Shown piece after piece: positions 1 to 6,779 of a stretch of DNA of 9,775 bases (positions are counted from its first letter, which is position 1; the number at the start of each line of letters is the position of its first letter). Origin of the DNA: Planctomycetota bacterium (lineage in GTDB: Bacteria > Planctomycetota > UBA8108); assembly GCA_002695115.1 (NCBI GenBank), contig NZOA01000022.1:1-9775 (forward strand), read 5' to 3'. Position numbers and translations under genes: made by a program. The notes under the pieces are model-generated. The model was not told the origin of the DNA. It was given only the letters and a program-made list of their open reading frames with translations, and did not search any database.

Positions 1-1085
1 CGCGCCTGCAGGGTTCCCTCTCCGAGAAAGCCGTCCTTCAGCCGGGTAAAGTTCGCCGAGCCGCCGAGGCTGTACCAGAGGTAGTCCTCATCGCTTGACC
101 AGAGATTGCCCGGCAGCATGCACTTCTCATCCCCGTCAATCTGGGAGAAGTCTCCAATATGGTTCCATTGTGCGAGGATGAGCTCGGGTTTCAGGCCGCG
201 GCCGAACTTGACGAAGACATCGTCGAAGGCCTGCTTGTTGCTGACCTGGGAAAAGCGCAAGGCTTCTCGTTGCAGAAGGGTAGAGGTTTTCGGGGAATGC
301 CAGGACCCGATCTCTTCAAAGGTGTGCTTCTGGAGATCGGCTATCCCGAAGTTTTTCGCCAGCTCCTTTTTATCGTAGCGTCCGGCAAGGTGGCTTTTGA
401 ATCCGGAGACGCAGTGTGTGCAGTGACAGTCATGGCGGTAGTAGTAGTTGATGACAAAACCATCGACGCCCCTGCGGATGGCGAAACGGACCCACGCCTT
501 GAGTACCGCTCGCCAGTGGGGGTTTCTCAGGCAGCCCCAGTATTCCTTCATGCCTCCGATGCTGTAGCCCTTGTTGGAGATCAGGCTTCCATCACGGTTT
601 CTCTCCAGCAGCTCGGTGGGATCTTTTACCGGCTTGGGTCCCAGCTCGGCTTCGTCCCATTGATCATTGTAGAACTTGAAGAATCCCCTGGGGCCCTTTT
701 CAGAATCGGGGTCGCCGACCAGGAAGATGACGTTGAAGTGTCCCAGGGGCTTGATTCCGAGCTTGTGGATCTTTCCGTAGAGGTTCTCCTGCCACTGGGA
801 ACATTCACGGTGCCCCTGGACCGGGAAGTGCGCAGGGTAACCCTTCCCGTGCGGGGTGGCGGAGAGACTCCAGAAGTGCGCGCCCCAGAAGCCGACCTGG
901 GCAACCTCGGGCTTTACCTCGTTGAGGAACTTGAGGTAGCCGTCGCTGCTGTATTCATCCCAGTGGGCCGTCAGGCGGGTGAAGGAGAAGGGTGTCTTGG
1001 GAGGGGGGGCGTCCTGTCCTTTGAGAAGATTGCCTCCAGCGTGAACGGCCAGGCAGAGACATACTATGAAGTAAATTCGTCGCAT
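1..1085 (-). CDS. Secreted glycoside-hydrolase-like TIM-barrel protein with a GH42-type four-cysteine motif (partial, 3' end outside window)
   Basis: An uninterrupted minus-strand frame runs from ATG at 1085 to the window edge, giving 361 residues with no stop. The N-terminus (MRRIYFIVCLCLAVHAGG) is a Sec-type signal peptide. A GGAGG-like stretch lies about 10 bases upstream of the ATG. Residues 184-225 hold the most telling pattern: GCLRNP with C185, then RRGVDGF near residue 205, then CHCTHC with C220, C222 and C225 followed by a conserved-looking F. The C...CxCxxC pattern matches the metal-binding cysteines of family 42 beta-galactosidases, in the same place relative to a barrel strand. 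The Asn-Glu acid/base pair expected just before the cysteines is not seen; NYYY stands there. The product is probably an exported carbohydrate-active or related barrel protein, but the substrate is unknown. The preceding 141 bases hold a lone -10-like TATACT (1154-1159) with no convincing -35. It could belong to a DUF family rather than true GH42. I am sure of the gene and only moderately sure of the fold. Confidence 0.72.
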   Translation of the reverse strand, partial: MRRIYFIVCLCLAVHAGGNLLKGQDAPPPKTPFSFTRLTAHWDEYSSDGYLKFLNEVKPEVAQVGFWGAHFWSLSATPHGKGYPAHFPVQGHRECSQWQENLYGKIHKLGIKPLGHFNVIFLVGDPDSEKGPRGFFKFYNDQWDEAELGPKPVKDPTELLERNRDGSLISNKGYSIGGMKEYWGCLRNPHWRAVLKAWVRFAIRRGVDGFVINYYYRHDCHCTHCVSGFKSHLAGRYDKKELAKNFGIADLQKHTFEEIGSWHSPKTSTLLQREALRFSQVSNKQAFDDVFVKFGRGLKPELILAQWNHIGDFSQIDGDEKCMLPGNLWSSDEDYLWYSLGGSANFTRLKDGFLGEGTLQA

Positions 1086-1226
1086 AGCTCCGGCCCCTCC
1101 AGCGTTGTTGGTTCAATCGCGGTCGATCTTTTCCAGAGTCAAACCCGGACCTGAGTATACAGCAGCACTGCGAAAAGGTGTTGGCCTATGCAAACGCCGG
1201 TCCGGCTCTCCCCGGAAAAGTTACTC

Positions 1227-2585
1227 TCAGGAGAACAGCGGCAGGGGTTCACCATCTGCTATGGGGAAGGGGCGCCCGAGGCGGTCGTGAATGTGGGTGT
1301 CGGGGGCGATTCCCAGCGCCTCGTAGATTGTCGCGTGCAGTTCGGCGGGGCCGCAGGCCTTGTGGATGGGCTTCGAGGAGATCTTGTCGGACTTTCCATA
1401 GACCTGCCCGCCCTGGATTCCGCCCCCGGCGAAGGCGACCGAGTAGGAGTTGGGGTAGTGGTCCCGTCCGCCGTTGTTGCTGACCTTCGGCGTTCTGCCG
1501 AACTCGGTCAGGAAGACGACCAGGGTCTCATCCAACATCCCCCGGCCATCGAGATCGGCCAGCAGGGCCGAGGCGCTGCCGTCGAAGACCGGCAGCATGG
1601 TGTTCTTCAGGCGGTTGAAACCATCGCCGTGAGTGTCCCAATGGTCTCCCTTGGAACCGTTCAGGTCGCCCGCGGCGCAGACCACGGTCGCAAGCGGCAC
1701 CCCGGCTTCTATGAGTCTGCGAGCCAGGAGCATGCTCTTGCCGCAGATGTGCTCTCCGTAGGCGCGATGGATCTTTTCCGGTTCCTTCTCCAGCTTGAAG
1801 GCCTCCTGTACACGGGGATTCTCGAGCATGTCCACCGCCAGCCCTCGCGAGTGGTCGAACAGGTCGGTGCCAGGACTCCTGGCCAGGCCGTTCTCGAGAC
1901 CGCGCAGCAGCTCCAGGCGTTTCTTCAGCCTGCCCTCACCGGTTGTCAGGGTCGGGTCGATATTCGCCGCGCCGAGTCCGCGGGAGACTCCGCCGAAGGG
2001 TTTTCCGTTCTTCGTCGAGATGACGATGGGGTCATATTTCATTCCCAGCCAGCCGCCGTACTCTCCGGCCTGGAGGGTGCCGTTGTCGACCAGGGGATAC
2101 GGCAGGCGAACCGCCGGCGGCAGGCCGGCGGGGGCCTTGCGGAACTTGGAGACCACCGCGCCCATCGATGGCCAGTCATCGGGCGATGGCGGCAGGTTGG
2201 CCGCCAGGGCTCGCTGCGGCGGCGGGCGCCCGGTTATGTTCCAGTACATGGCCCTGCCGTGCGCGGGGCTCCCATGATGCACCGAGCGCACGATGGCAAG
2301 CTTCTCGGTGTGCCGGGCGAGCTTCGGCATGTGCTCGGAAACCTGGATTCCCGGCGTCGCCGTAGAGATGGGCTTGAACTGGCCGCGAATCTCTTTTGGC
2401 GCATCGGGCTTCGGGTCCCAGCTGTCGAGCTGGCTGATGCCGCCCCAGCAGAAGAGCACGATGCAGGATTTTGCCCTGCCGACTCCGGTTCCCTGCGCGG
2501 CCTGGAGCTTGCGGAGACCGAGGAGGTCAGGCAACGACAGGCCCGCGACACCAAGGCTGGTTTGCAGGAATCTGCGCCGGTTCAT
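1227..2585 (-). CDS. DUF1501 family protein B, Tat-exported
   Basis: A 452-residue protein that begins MNRRRFLQTSLGVAG, a twin-arginine (RRRFLQ) leader. AGGGGAG lies 5 to 11 bases upstream of the ATG and supports this start. Family landmarks in order are: CIVLFCWGGISQLDSWDPKP (41-60), IRG.F.PI (66-73), PGI..SEH (78-85), AIVRS..H (97-103), GDHWDTHG (313-320), EFGRT (361-365), GGRDHYP (372-378), AGGGI..G..YG.SD (386-400) and a C-terminal ELHATIYEALG (415-425). This is essentially a full-length DUF1501 protein. The family is placed in the alkaline-phosphatase/sulfatase-like superfamily, but its reaction is not established. In these bacteria DUF1501 genes usually sit beside a PSCyt1/DUF1549/DUF1553 gene. 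This copy lies one gene further along, behind its own promoter candidate and 141 bases before the glycoside-hydrolase-like gene, so it may be transcribed with that gene. It differs clearly in sequence and length from DUF1501-A, so it is not a recent duplicate. Confidence 0.93.
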   Translation of the reverse strand: MNRRRFLQTSLGVAGLSLPDLLGLRKLQAAQGTGVGRAKSCIVLFCWGGISQLDSWDPKPDAPKEIRGQFKPISTATPGIQVSEHMPKLARHTEKLAIVRSVHHGSPAHGRAMYWNITGRPPPQRALAANLPPSPDDWPSMGAVVSKFRKAPAGLPPAVRLPYPLVDNGTLQAGEYGGWLGMKYDPIVISTKNGKPFGGVSRGLGAANIDPTLTTGEGRLKKRLELLRGLENGLARSPGTDLFDHSRGLAVDMLENPRVQEAFKLEKEPEKIHRAYGEHICGKSMLLARRLIEAGVPLATVVCAAGDLNGSKGDHWDTHGDGFNRLKNTMLPVFDGSASALLADLDGRGMLDETLVVFLTEFGRTPKVSNNGGRDHYPNSYSVAFAGGGIQGGQVYGKSDKISSKPIHKACGPAELHATIYEALGIAPDTHIHDRLGRPFPIADGEPLPLFS

Positions 2586-2635
2586 GGGGCTCCCCTGGGT
2601 TGGCGATTCAAATCACGGTGTCTCACACCCTGATG

Positions 2636-2664
2636 ATTATCTCCGCTGGCACGCTCGTGTTCAA
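2636..2664 (-). promoter_or_regulatory. Sigma70-like promoter candidate for DUF1501-B
   Basis: Read on the minus strand, TTGAAC (2664-2659) is followed after exactly 17 bases by GATAAT (2641-2636). That is 4 of 6 and 5 of 6 matches to the -35 and -10 consensus at the optimal spacing. It would start transcription about 45 bases before the ATG at 2585. It lies just after a hairpin that may end the upstream operon, which makes a fresh start here plausible. Planctomycete promoters are poorly characterised and such matches also occur by chance in AT-richer gaps, so this is a candidate only. Confidence 0.4.
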
Positions 2665-2721
2665 GTTCCAGGTGAGCTTAACAGGATATTAGCACTCGGC
2701 AGCGGGTTGCCGATGGGGGAG

Positions 2722-2747
2722 AAAAGGGACGCAATTGCGTCTTTTTC
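2722..2747 (-). terminator. Hairpin with flanking A and T runs, candidate (possibly bidirectional) terminator
   Basis: GACGCAATTGCGTC (2728-2741) is a perfect 14-base palindrome, giving a 5-bp stem and AATT loop. It is flanked by AAAA (2722-2725) on one side and TTTTT (2742-2746) on the other. It begins about 19 bases past the stop codon of DUF1501-A. In the minus direction the stem is followed by CC and then TTTTCTC, so the U run is slightly offset. In the plus direction the T run follows directly and G-U and A-U pairs can lengthen the stem, but no plus-strand gene ends here. The position after a stop codon and before a promoter candidate supports its role as the operon end. Confidence 0.45.
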
Positions 2748-2759
2748 AAGCCGCCTCGA

Positions 2760-4256
2760 TCAGGCGAGCAGGTCCTTGATGACGTGCCCGTGGATATCGG
2801 TCAGGCGGAAGTCGCGTCCCTGGTAGCGATAGGTCAGGCGCCGGTGATCGAATCCGACCAGGTGCAGGATCGTCGCGTTGAGATCGTGGATGTGCATGGT
2901 CCCGGGCGTCCAGTGCTCCTTGGTGGGCTGTGGCTTCAGGGTGTTTCCATCCGCATCGACGATGTTGTAGGCGTAGTCATCGGTCTGGCCGTAGGTGATC
3001 CCGGGCTTGATCCCACCACCGGCCATCCACACTGTGAAGCAGCGAGGATGATGGTCGCGCCCGTAGTTCTTGCGCGAGAGACCTCCCTGGCAGTAGGCCG
3101 TCCGTCCGAATTCACCGCCCCAGACAACCAGGGTGTCCTCGAGCATGCCGCGCTGCTTGAGATCCTTGATGAGAGCAGCCGAGCCCTGGTCGACGTCCTT
3201 GCATTGAGATTCGTGTTCCCGGGGCAGGCTGCCGTGGGCATCCCAGCCGCGATGGAATATCTGGATATTGCGAACTCCACGTTCGGCGAGGCGCCGGGCG
3301 TTGAGGCAGCAGGCGGCGAAGGAGCCGGGCTTGCGGGCCTCTTCGCCGTAGAGCTTGAAGGTGTCGGCGCTTTCTTTCGAAAGGTCCATCAGCTCGGGTA
3401 TGGAGGCCTGCATGCGGTAGGCCATCTCGTGCTGGCGAATTCGTGCCAGGATCTCCGGGTCGCCGAATTTCTCGTGTTGTTCCTGGTTGATGGCAGCCAG
3501 TGCATCGAGTTGTGCTCTGCGGTCGTTTCGGGAGACGCCCCTGGGATTGCTGAGGTAGAGAACAGGGTCGCCCTGGCTGCGCAGGAGGATGCCCTGGTGG
3601 TCCGATGGCATGAAGCCTGTTCCCCACAGGCGGCTGAACAGGCTCTGCTCCGGGAAGCGGCTGCGCGCGTGCATGACCACGTAGCTCGGCAGGTTCTCGT
3701 TCATGGTGCCGAGCCCGTAGCTCAGCCAGGCGCCTAGGCTGGGGCGGCCGGGGATCTGGCTGCCGGTCTGGATATAGGTGATGGCGGGGTCGTGGTTGAT
3801 CGCCTCGGTGAAGGTGGAGTGAACCACGCAGAGTTCTTTGGCTACTGTCGCCGTGTGGGGCAGCAACTCGCTGATCCATACCCCGCGGTCATTGTTCTCG
3901 TACTTCGTGAACTTGTATTTGCTCGGGGCGACCGGGTGGGTCTTCTGTCTCGCGGTCATCCCGGTGAGACGCTGCCCATCTCGAACCTCCTTGGGCAATT
4001 GCTTGCCGTACATCTCCTGCATCCTGGGCTTGTAGTCCCAGAGATCGTGGTGGCTGGGTCCTCCGCTCATGAACAGGTAGATGACGCGTTTTGCCCTTGG
4101 CTGGTGGTGTGGGCCGGTGGGCGTGCCCTTCGCGCAGAGATCGGGTCCGAGCAGGTTAGCCATCGCGGCGGTTCCGAGGCCGAGGGCTGTGCGGCCGAAG
4201 AGCTGCCGCCGGGTCATCATCAGGTCGTATTCACGCTGGGGGTTTATGTTGGTCAT
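2760..4256 (-). CDS. DUF1501 family protein A, Tat-exported, partner of the PSCyt1 gene
   Basis: With ATG at 4256 the protein has 498 residues and a leader containing MTRRQLFGRTALGLG (14-28), a twin-arginine motif typical of planctomycete DUF1501 proteins. An in-frame TTG at 4289 would add 11 residues and overlap the upstream stop codon (TTGA). The bases before that TTG show no Shine-Dalgarno match, while AGAGAAA precedes the ATG, so I prefer 4256. Landmarks are: RVIYLFMSGGPSHHDLWDYKP (split over 57-77), a NHDPAITYIQTG stretch (154-165), HRGWDAHG (335-342), EFGRT (382-386), GRDHHPRCF (399-407), AGGGIKPGITYGQTD (412-426), HIHDLNATILHLVG (455-468) and a closing LTDIHGHVI. This is a full-length family member. 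The segment at about 432-454, between YGQTDD..Y and HDLNATIL, seems longer than in the versions I recall. PSCyt1-DUF1549-DUF1553 followed directly by DUF1501 is a classic pair in this group. The function is not known; a superfamily-level hydrolase role on an exported substrate is inference. Confidence 0.94.
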   Translation of the reverse strand: MTNINPQREYDLMMTRRQLFGRTALGLGTAAMANLLGPDLCAKGTPTGPHHQPRAKRVIYLFMSGGPSHHDLWDYKPRMQEMYGKQLPKEVRDGQRLTGMTARQKTHPVAPSKYKFTKYENNDRGVWISELLPHTATVAKELCVVHSTFTEAINHDPAITYIQTGSQIPGRPSLGAWLSYGLGTMNENLPSYVVMHARSRFPEQSLFSRLWGTGFMPSDHQGILLRSQGDPVLYLSNPRGVSRNDRRAQLDALAAINQEQHEKFGDPEILARIRQHEMAYRMQASIPELMDLSKESADTFKLYGEEARKPGSFAACCLNARRLAERGVRNIQIFHRGWDAHGSLPREHESQCKDVDQGSAALIKDLKQRGMLEDTLVVWGGEFGRTAYCQGGLSRKNYGRDHHPRCFTVWMAGGGIKPGITYGQTDDYAYNIVDADGNTLKPQPTKEHWTPGTMHIHDLNATILHLVGFDHRRLTYRYQGRDFRLTDIHGHVIKDLLA

Positions 4257-4285
4257 GGGTATTTCTCTGAAAACTGATCGCACAT

Positions 4286-6730
4286 TCAATAGAGGAGGAT
4301 CGCCAGGTCGCTTGCCAGGAGGGTGATCGCGACCTGGGTCCAGGCCGCATGCTCGGCGGGGTCGAGCTCCTTGTCACGAGCCGCCTCTCCCATCGACAGC
4401 AGGGCGAGCGCATCCTTTTCAGCTTCTTTGTAACGATTTCGCATAGCATCCAGGAGACCCTGGCAGGCCTTGCGTTCATTGTTATTCGCCTCTCGACAGG
4501 TGAGCAGGGTAAAGAGCAGATCGAGGCGTCCCTTGTCATCGGCGGCTTCCTTGATGAGACGTTCGGCAAGCTTGCGGGCCATCTCCACCCTCTGGGTCTC
4601 GTTGAAGAGTCCGAGCGATTGAAGCGAGGTATTGGTCCGGGAGCGTTTCACGCAGCTGGTCTCCCGGCTTGGAGCATCGAAGAGGGTCATCATCGGATGG
4701 GGGCTGGTCCGCTTCCAATAGACGTAGAGGCTGCGGCGGTAGAGCTTCTCTCCCTTGTCGGCGACGTACTTTTTCGTATTGCTGGCGGGATGCATCAGCG
4801 CGCTCCACAGGCCGGCGGGCTGGTAGGGCTTGATGCCCTCGCCCCCCATATTCGGAGCCATCAGGTGGCTGGCCCAGAGGGCGATGTCGCGCAGCACCTC
4901 GGCATCAAGGCGGTGACTGGGGCCCCTGGCGAACAGCCTGTTTTCCGGGTCATCGAAATCTGTGCGCCGGGTGGAGGCCTGGCGGAAGGTACGACTGGTG
5001 ACCATCAGGCGCAGCATGTGCTTCAGGTTCCAGTCGTTTTCCTGGAGTTCGACAGCCAGCCAGTCGAGCAGCTCCGGGTGGGTCGGCTGCTGGCCCTGCA
5101 TGCCGAAATCTTCCGGGGTGCGCACGATTCCATCGCCGAAGACGCGTTGCCAGACCCGGTTGACCAGGACTCTTGAAACCAGCGGGTGCTCCCGGGATGT
5201 CAGCCAGCGCGCGAGCCCCAGGCGGTTACGGGGGGCTTTCTCGGGGAATGCGTTCATGACCGACAGGGTCCCCGGCTGCAGCGGCTCACCAACGGGCTGG
5301 TTGTATTCTCCACGGCGCAGCACCCGGGTAACCCGGGGCTTGCCGAGGTCCTTCGCGACGAGGGTCGTGGTGAAGCCGCCGGCGGATTTCGCCATCGCAT
5401 CGGTGATCTTCTTCGCCTCTTCCTTCGCGGGGGATGTCCCGCCGGCCGCCAGCAGCAGCAGGCGGGCTTCCAGGGATCCGTTCTTCCACTTATTGGCATC
5501 CTTCGCCTCGAGCGCCGTGGTGGTTTCCTTCTCGAGTCCGGCGAGCAGTTTTTCACCATCGGCGTTCAGCTTGTTCCAGGCGATCCAGGCCTGCTGGCTC
5601 GAGGGCGCCTTGATCACCGGCGCGTAGGTGTAGGAGTTCCCGTCCATGGATTTTTCCGCGGTCGAATTGAAGAAGGCCAGGAGCTGGTAGTACTCGGTCT
5701 GGGGAATCGGGTCGTATTTGTGGGTGTGGCAGCGCGCGCAGGTGAGCGTCATGCCGAGCAGGACCGTTCCCATGGTCTCGGTTCGATCAAAGTTATTTTT
5801 GGCCTGGAACTCGAGCGGAATGGCACCGCCCTCGGCGGTGGTGGGGTTCATGCGGACAAAGCCGGTAGCCACCCGCTGCTGGAGGGTGGGCTTGGGCAGG
5901 AGGTCCCCGGCGAGTTGCCAGGTGATGAAATCATCCATGCGCAGGTTGGAGTTGAAGGCGTAGACGACCCAGTCACGGTAGGGGTAGATTCCCCGCTTGT
6001 TGTCGAGATGCAGGCCATGGGTGTCACCGTAGCGTACGGCGTCGAGCCAGTAGCGCGCCTGGTGTTCCCCGTAGCGTTGGGTCGCGAGCAAATGGTCGAC
6101 CAGTTTTTCGTAGGCGCCGGCGTCTTTGTCGGCGAGGAATTTCTGGAGCCGCTCCGGTTCCGGCGGCAGGCCCGTCAGGACCAGGGCCGCACGGCGTGCC
6201 AGCGTGGAGCGGTCGGCCTCGGGAGCGAACCCCAGCTTCTTCGCCTGAAGTTGTCCGAGTATGAACGCGTCGATCTCATTTCCAGTGCCCGGTTTTTTCC
6301 CCGCGGACTTTTCCTTTCTGGGTGGAATGAAGGCCCAGTGAGCGGCGTATTTTCCGCCCTGGCGTACCCAGCGGCTGATGAGAGTCCTCTCCCGCTCGGT
6401 GAGTTGCTTCTGGGCTTTCTGAGGTGGCATGGGATCGTCGGAGGAATGAAGCCGGACGAGGATTTCACTTTTTCCGGGGTCGGCAGTATTGATCGCCTTG
6501 TAGCCGCCGAGATCCTTCGTCGCTCCGGCGGCTGAATCGAGGCGCAGGAGATCTTTCTTCGGAGAGGCCGGTCCGTGGCAGACGAAACACTTGTTGGAGA
6601 GGATCGGTAGGACCTCGCGGGCGAAGTCGACCGGCGTGGCGGCGGTTTTTTCTTCGGCCAGGAGCGACCCCTGCAGCGCGCAAGCCAGCAGGGCAAGGGT
6701 GGTAAACAAGCGTGTCATTTTCATAGACAT
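4286..6730 (-). CDS. PSCyt1-DUF1549-DUF1553 protein with two c-type heme motifs
   Basis: An 814-residue exported protein. The first 25 residues (RLFTTLALLACALQGSLLA plus basic start) form a Sec signal, as expected for heme attachment outside the cytoplasm. Residues about 33-125 are the planctomycete cytochrome C domain, with heme motif CFVCH (48-52) and MPP (101-103), whose Met is the likely distal ligand. DUF1549 covers about 150-365, with LTGLPPEP (185-192), ARYWLDAVRY (225-234) and a second heme motif CARCH (331-335) followed by KYDPIPQTEYY. DUF1553 runs from about 471 to the end, with RNRLGLARWL, HPLVSRVLVNRVWQ, FG.GIVRTPEDFG and SHRLDAEVLRD. The linker at about 365-470 is Lys/Ala/Glu-rich and holds no LamG-like domain, which some relatives carry. 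ATGs at 6730, 6724 and 6718 are all possible; none has a strong Shine-Dalgarno sequence. The gene follows the sialidase-like gene by 49 bases and leads into DUF1501-A. The presence of two CxxCH motifs suggests diheme redox activity, but the role is unknown. Confidence 0.95.
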   Translation of the reverse strand: MSMKMTRLFTTLALLACALQGSLLAEEKTAATPVDFAREVLPILSNKCFVCHGPASPKKDLLRLDSAAGATKDLGGYKAINTADPGKSEILVRLHSSDDPMPPQKAQKQLTERERTLISRWVRQGGKYAAHWAFIPPRKEKSAGKKPGTGNEIDAFILGQLQAKKLGFAPEADRSTLARRAALVLTGLPPEPERLQKFLADKDAGAYEKLVDHLLATQRYGEHQARYWLDAVRYGDTHGLHLDNKRGIYPYRDWVVYAFNSNLRMDDFITWQLAGDLLPKPTLQQRVATGFVRMNPTTAEGGAIPLEFQAKNNFDRTETMGTVLLGMTLTCARCHTHKYDPIPQTEYYQLLAFFNSTAEKSMDGNSYTYAPVIKAPSSQQAWIAWNKLNADGEKLLAGLEKETTTALEAKDANKWKNGSLEARLLLLAAGGTSPAKEEAKKITDAMAKSAGGFTTTLVAKDLGKPRVTRVLRRGEYNQPVGEPLQPGTLSVMNAFPEKAPRNRLGLARWLTSREHPLVSRVLVNRVWQRVFGDGIVRTPEDFGMQGQQPTHPELLDWLAVELQENDWNLKHMLRLMVTSRTFRQASTRRTDFDDPENRLFARGPSHRLDAEVLRDIALWASHLMAPNMGGEGIKPYQPAGLWSALMHPASNTKKYVADKGEKLYRRSLYVYWKRTSPHPMMTLFDAPSRETSCVKRSRTNTSLQSLGLFNETQRVEMARKLAERLIKEAADDKGRLDLLFTLLTCREANNNERKACQGLLDAMRNRYKEAEKDALALLSMGEAARDKELDPAEHAAWTQVAITLLASDLAILLY

Positions 6731-6779
6731 TACTTTACTTCAAGGGAGGTGAGGCCTCGATGGATTTTAGAGTGGCGGG

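Noticed and set aside
159..1154. Plus-strand open frame of 331 codons antisense to the glycoside-hydrolase-like gene
   Set aside because: The minus-strand frame has a signal peptide and the C...CxCxxC pattern and continues past the window edge. The plus frame shows no domain and is a shadow.
1190..1210. GCCGG/CCGGC inverted repeat between DUF1501-B and the glycoside-hydrolase-like gene as a terminator
   Set aside because: The two arms are separated by a single base, which cannot form a normal hairpin loop, and no T run follows.
1188..2633. Plus-strand open frame of 481 codons antisense to DUF1501-B
   Set aside because: It mirrors a protein with clear family motifs, a Tat leader and a Shine-Dalgarno sequence. 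Its own translation has no recognisable domain and is rich in Gly/Arg/Val/Ala as expected of a GC-rich antisense frame.
5186..6535. Plus-strand open frame of 449 codons antisense to the PSCyt1-DUF1549-DUF1553 gene
   Set aside because: The minus strand encodes intact heme motifs and both DUF domains over the same bases. The antisense translation has no known motif and no convincing ribosome binding site.
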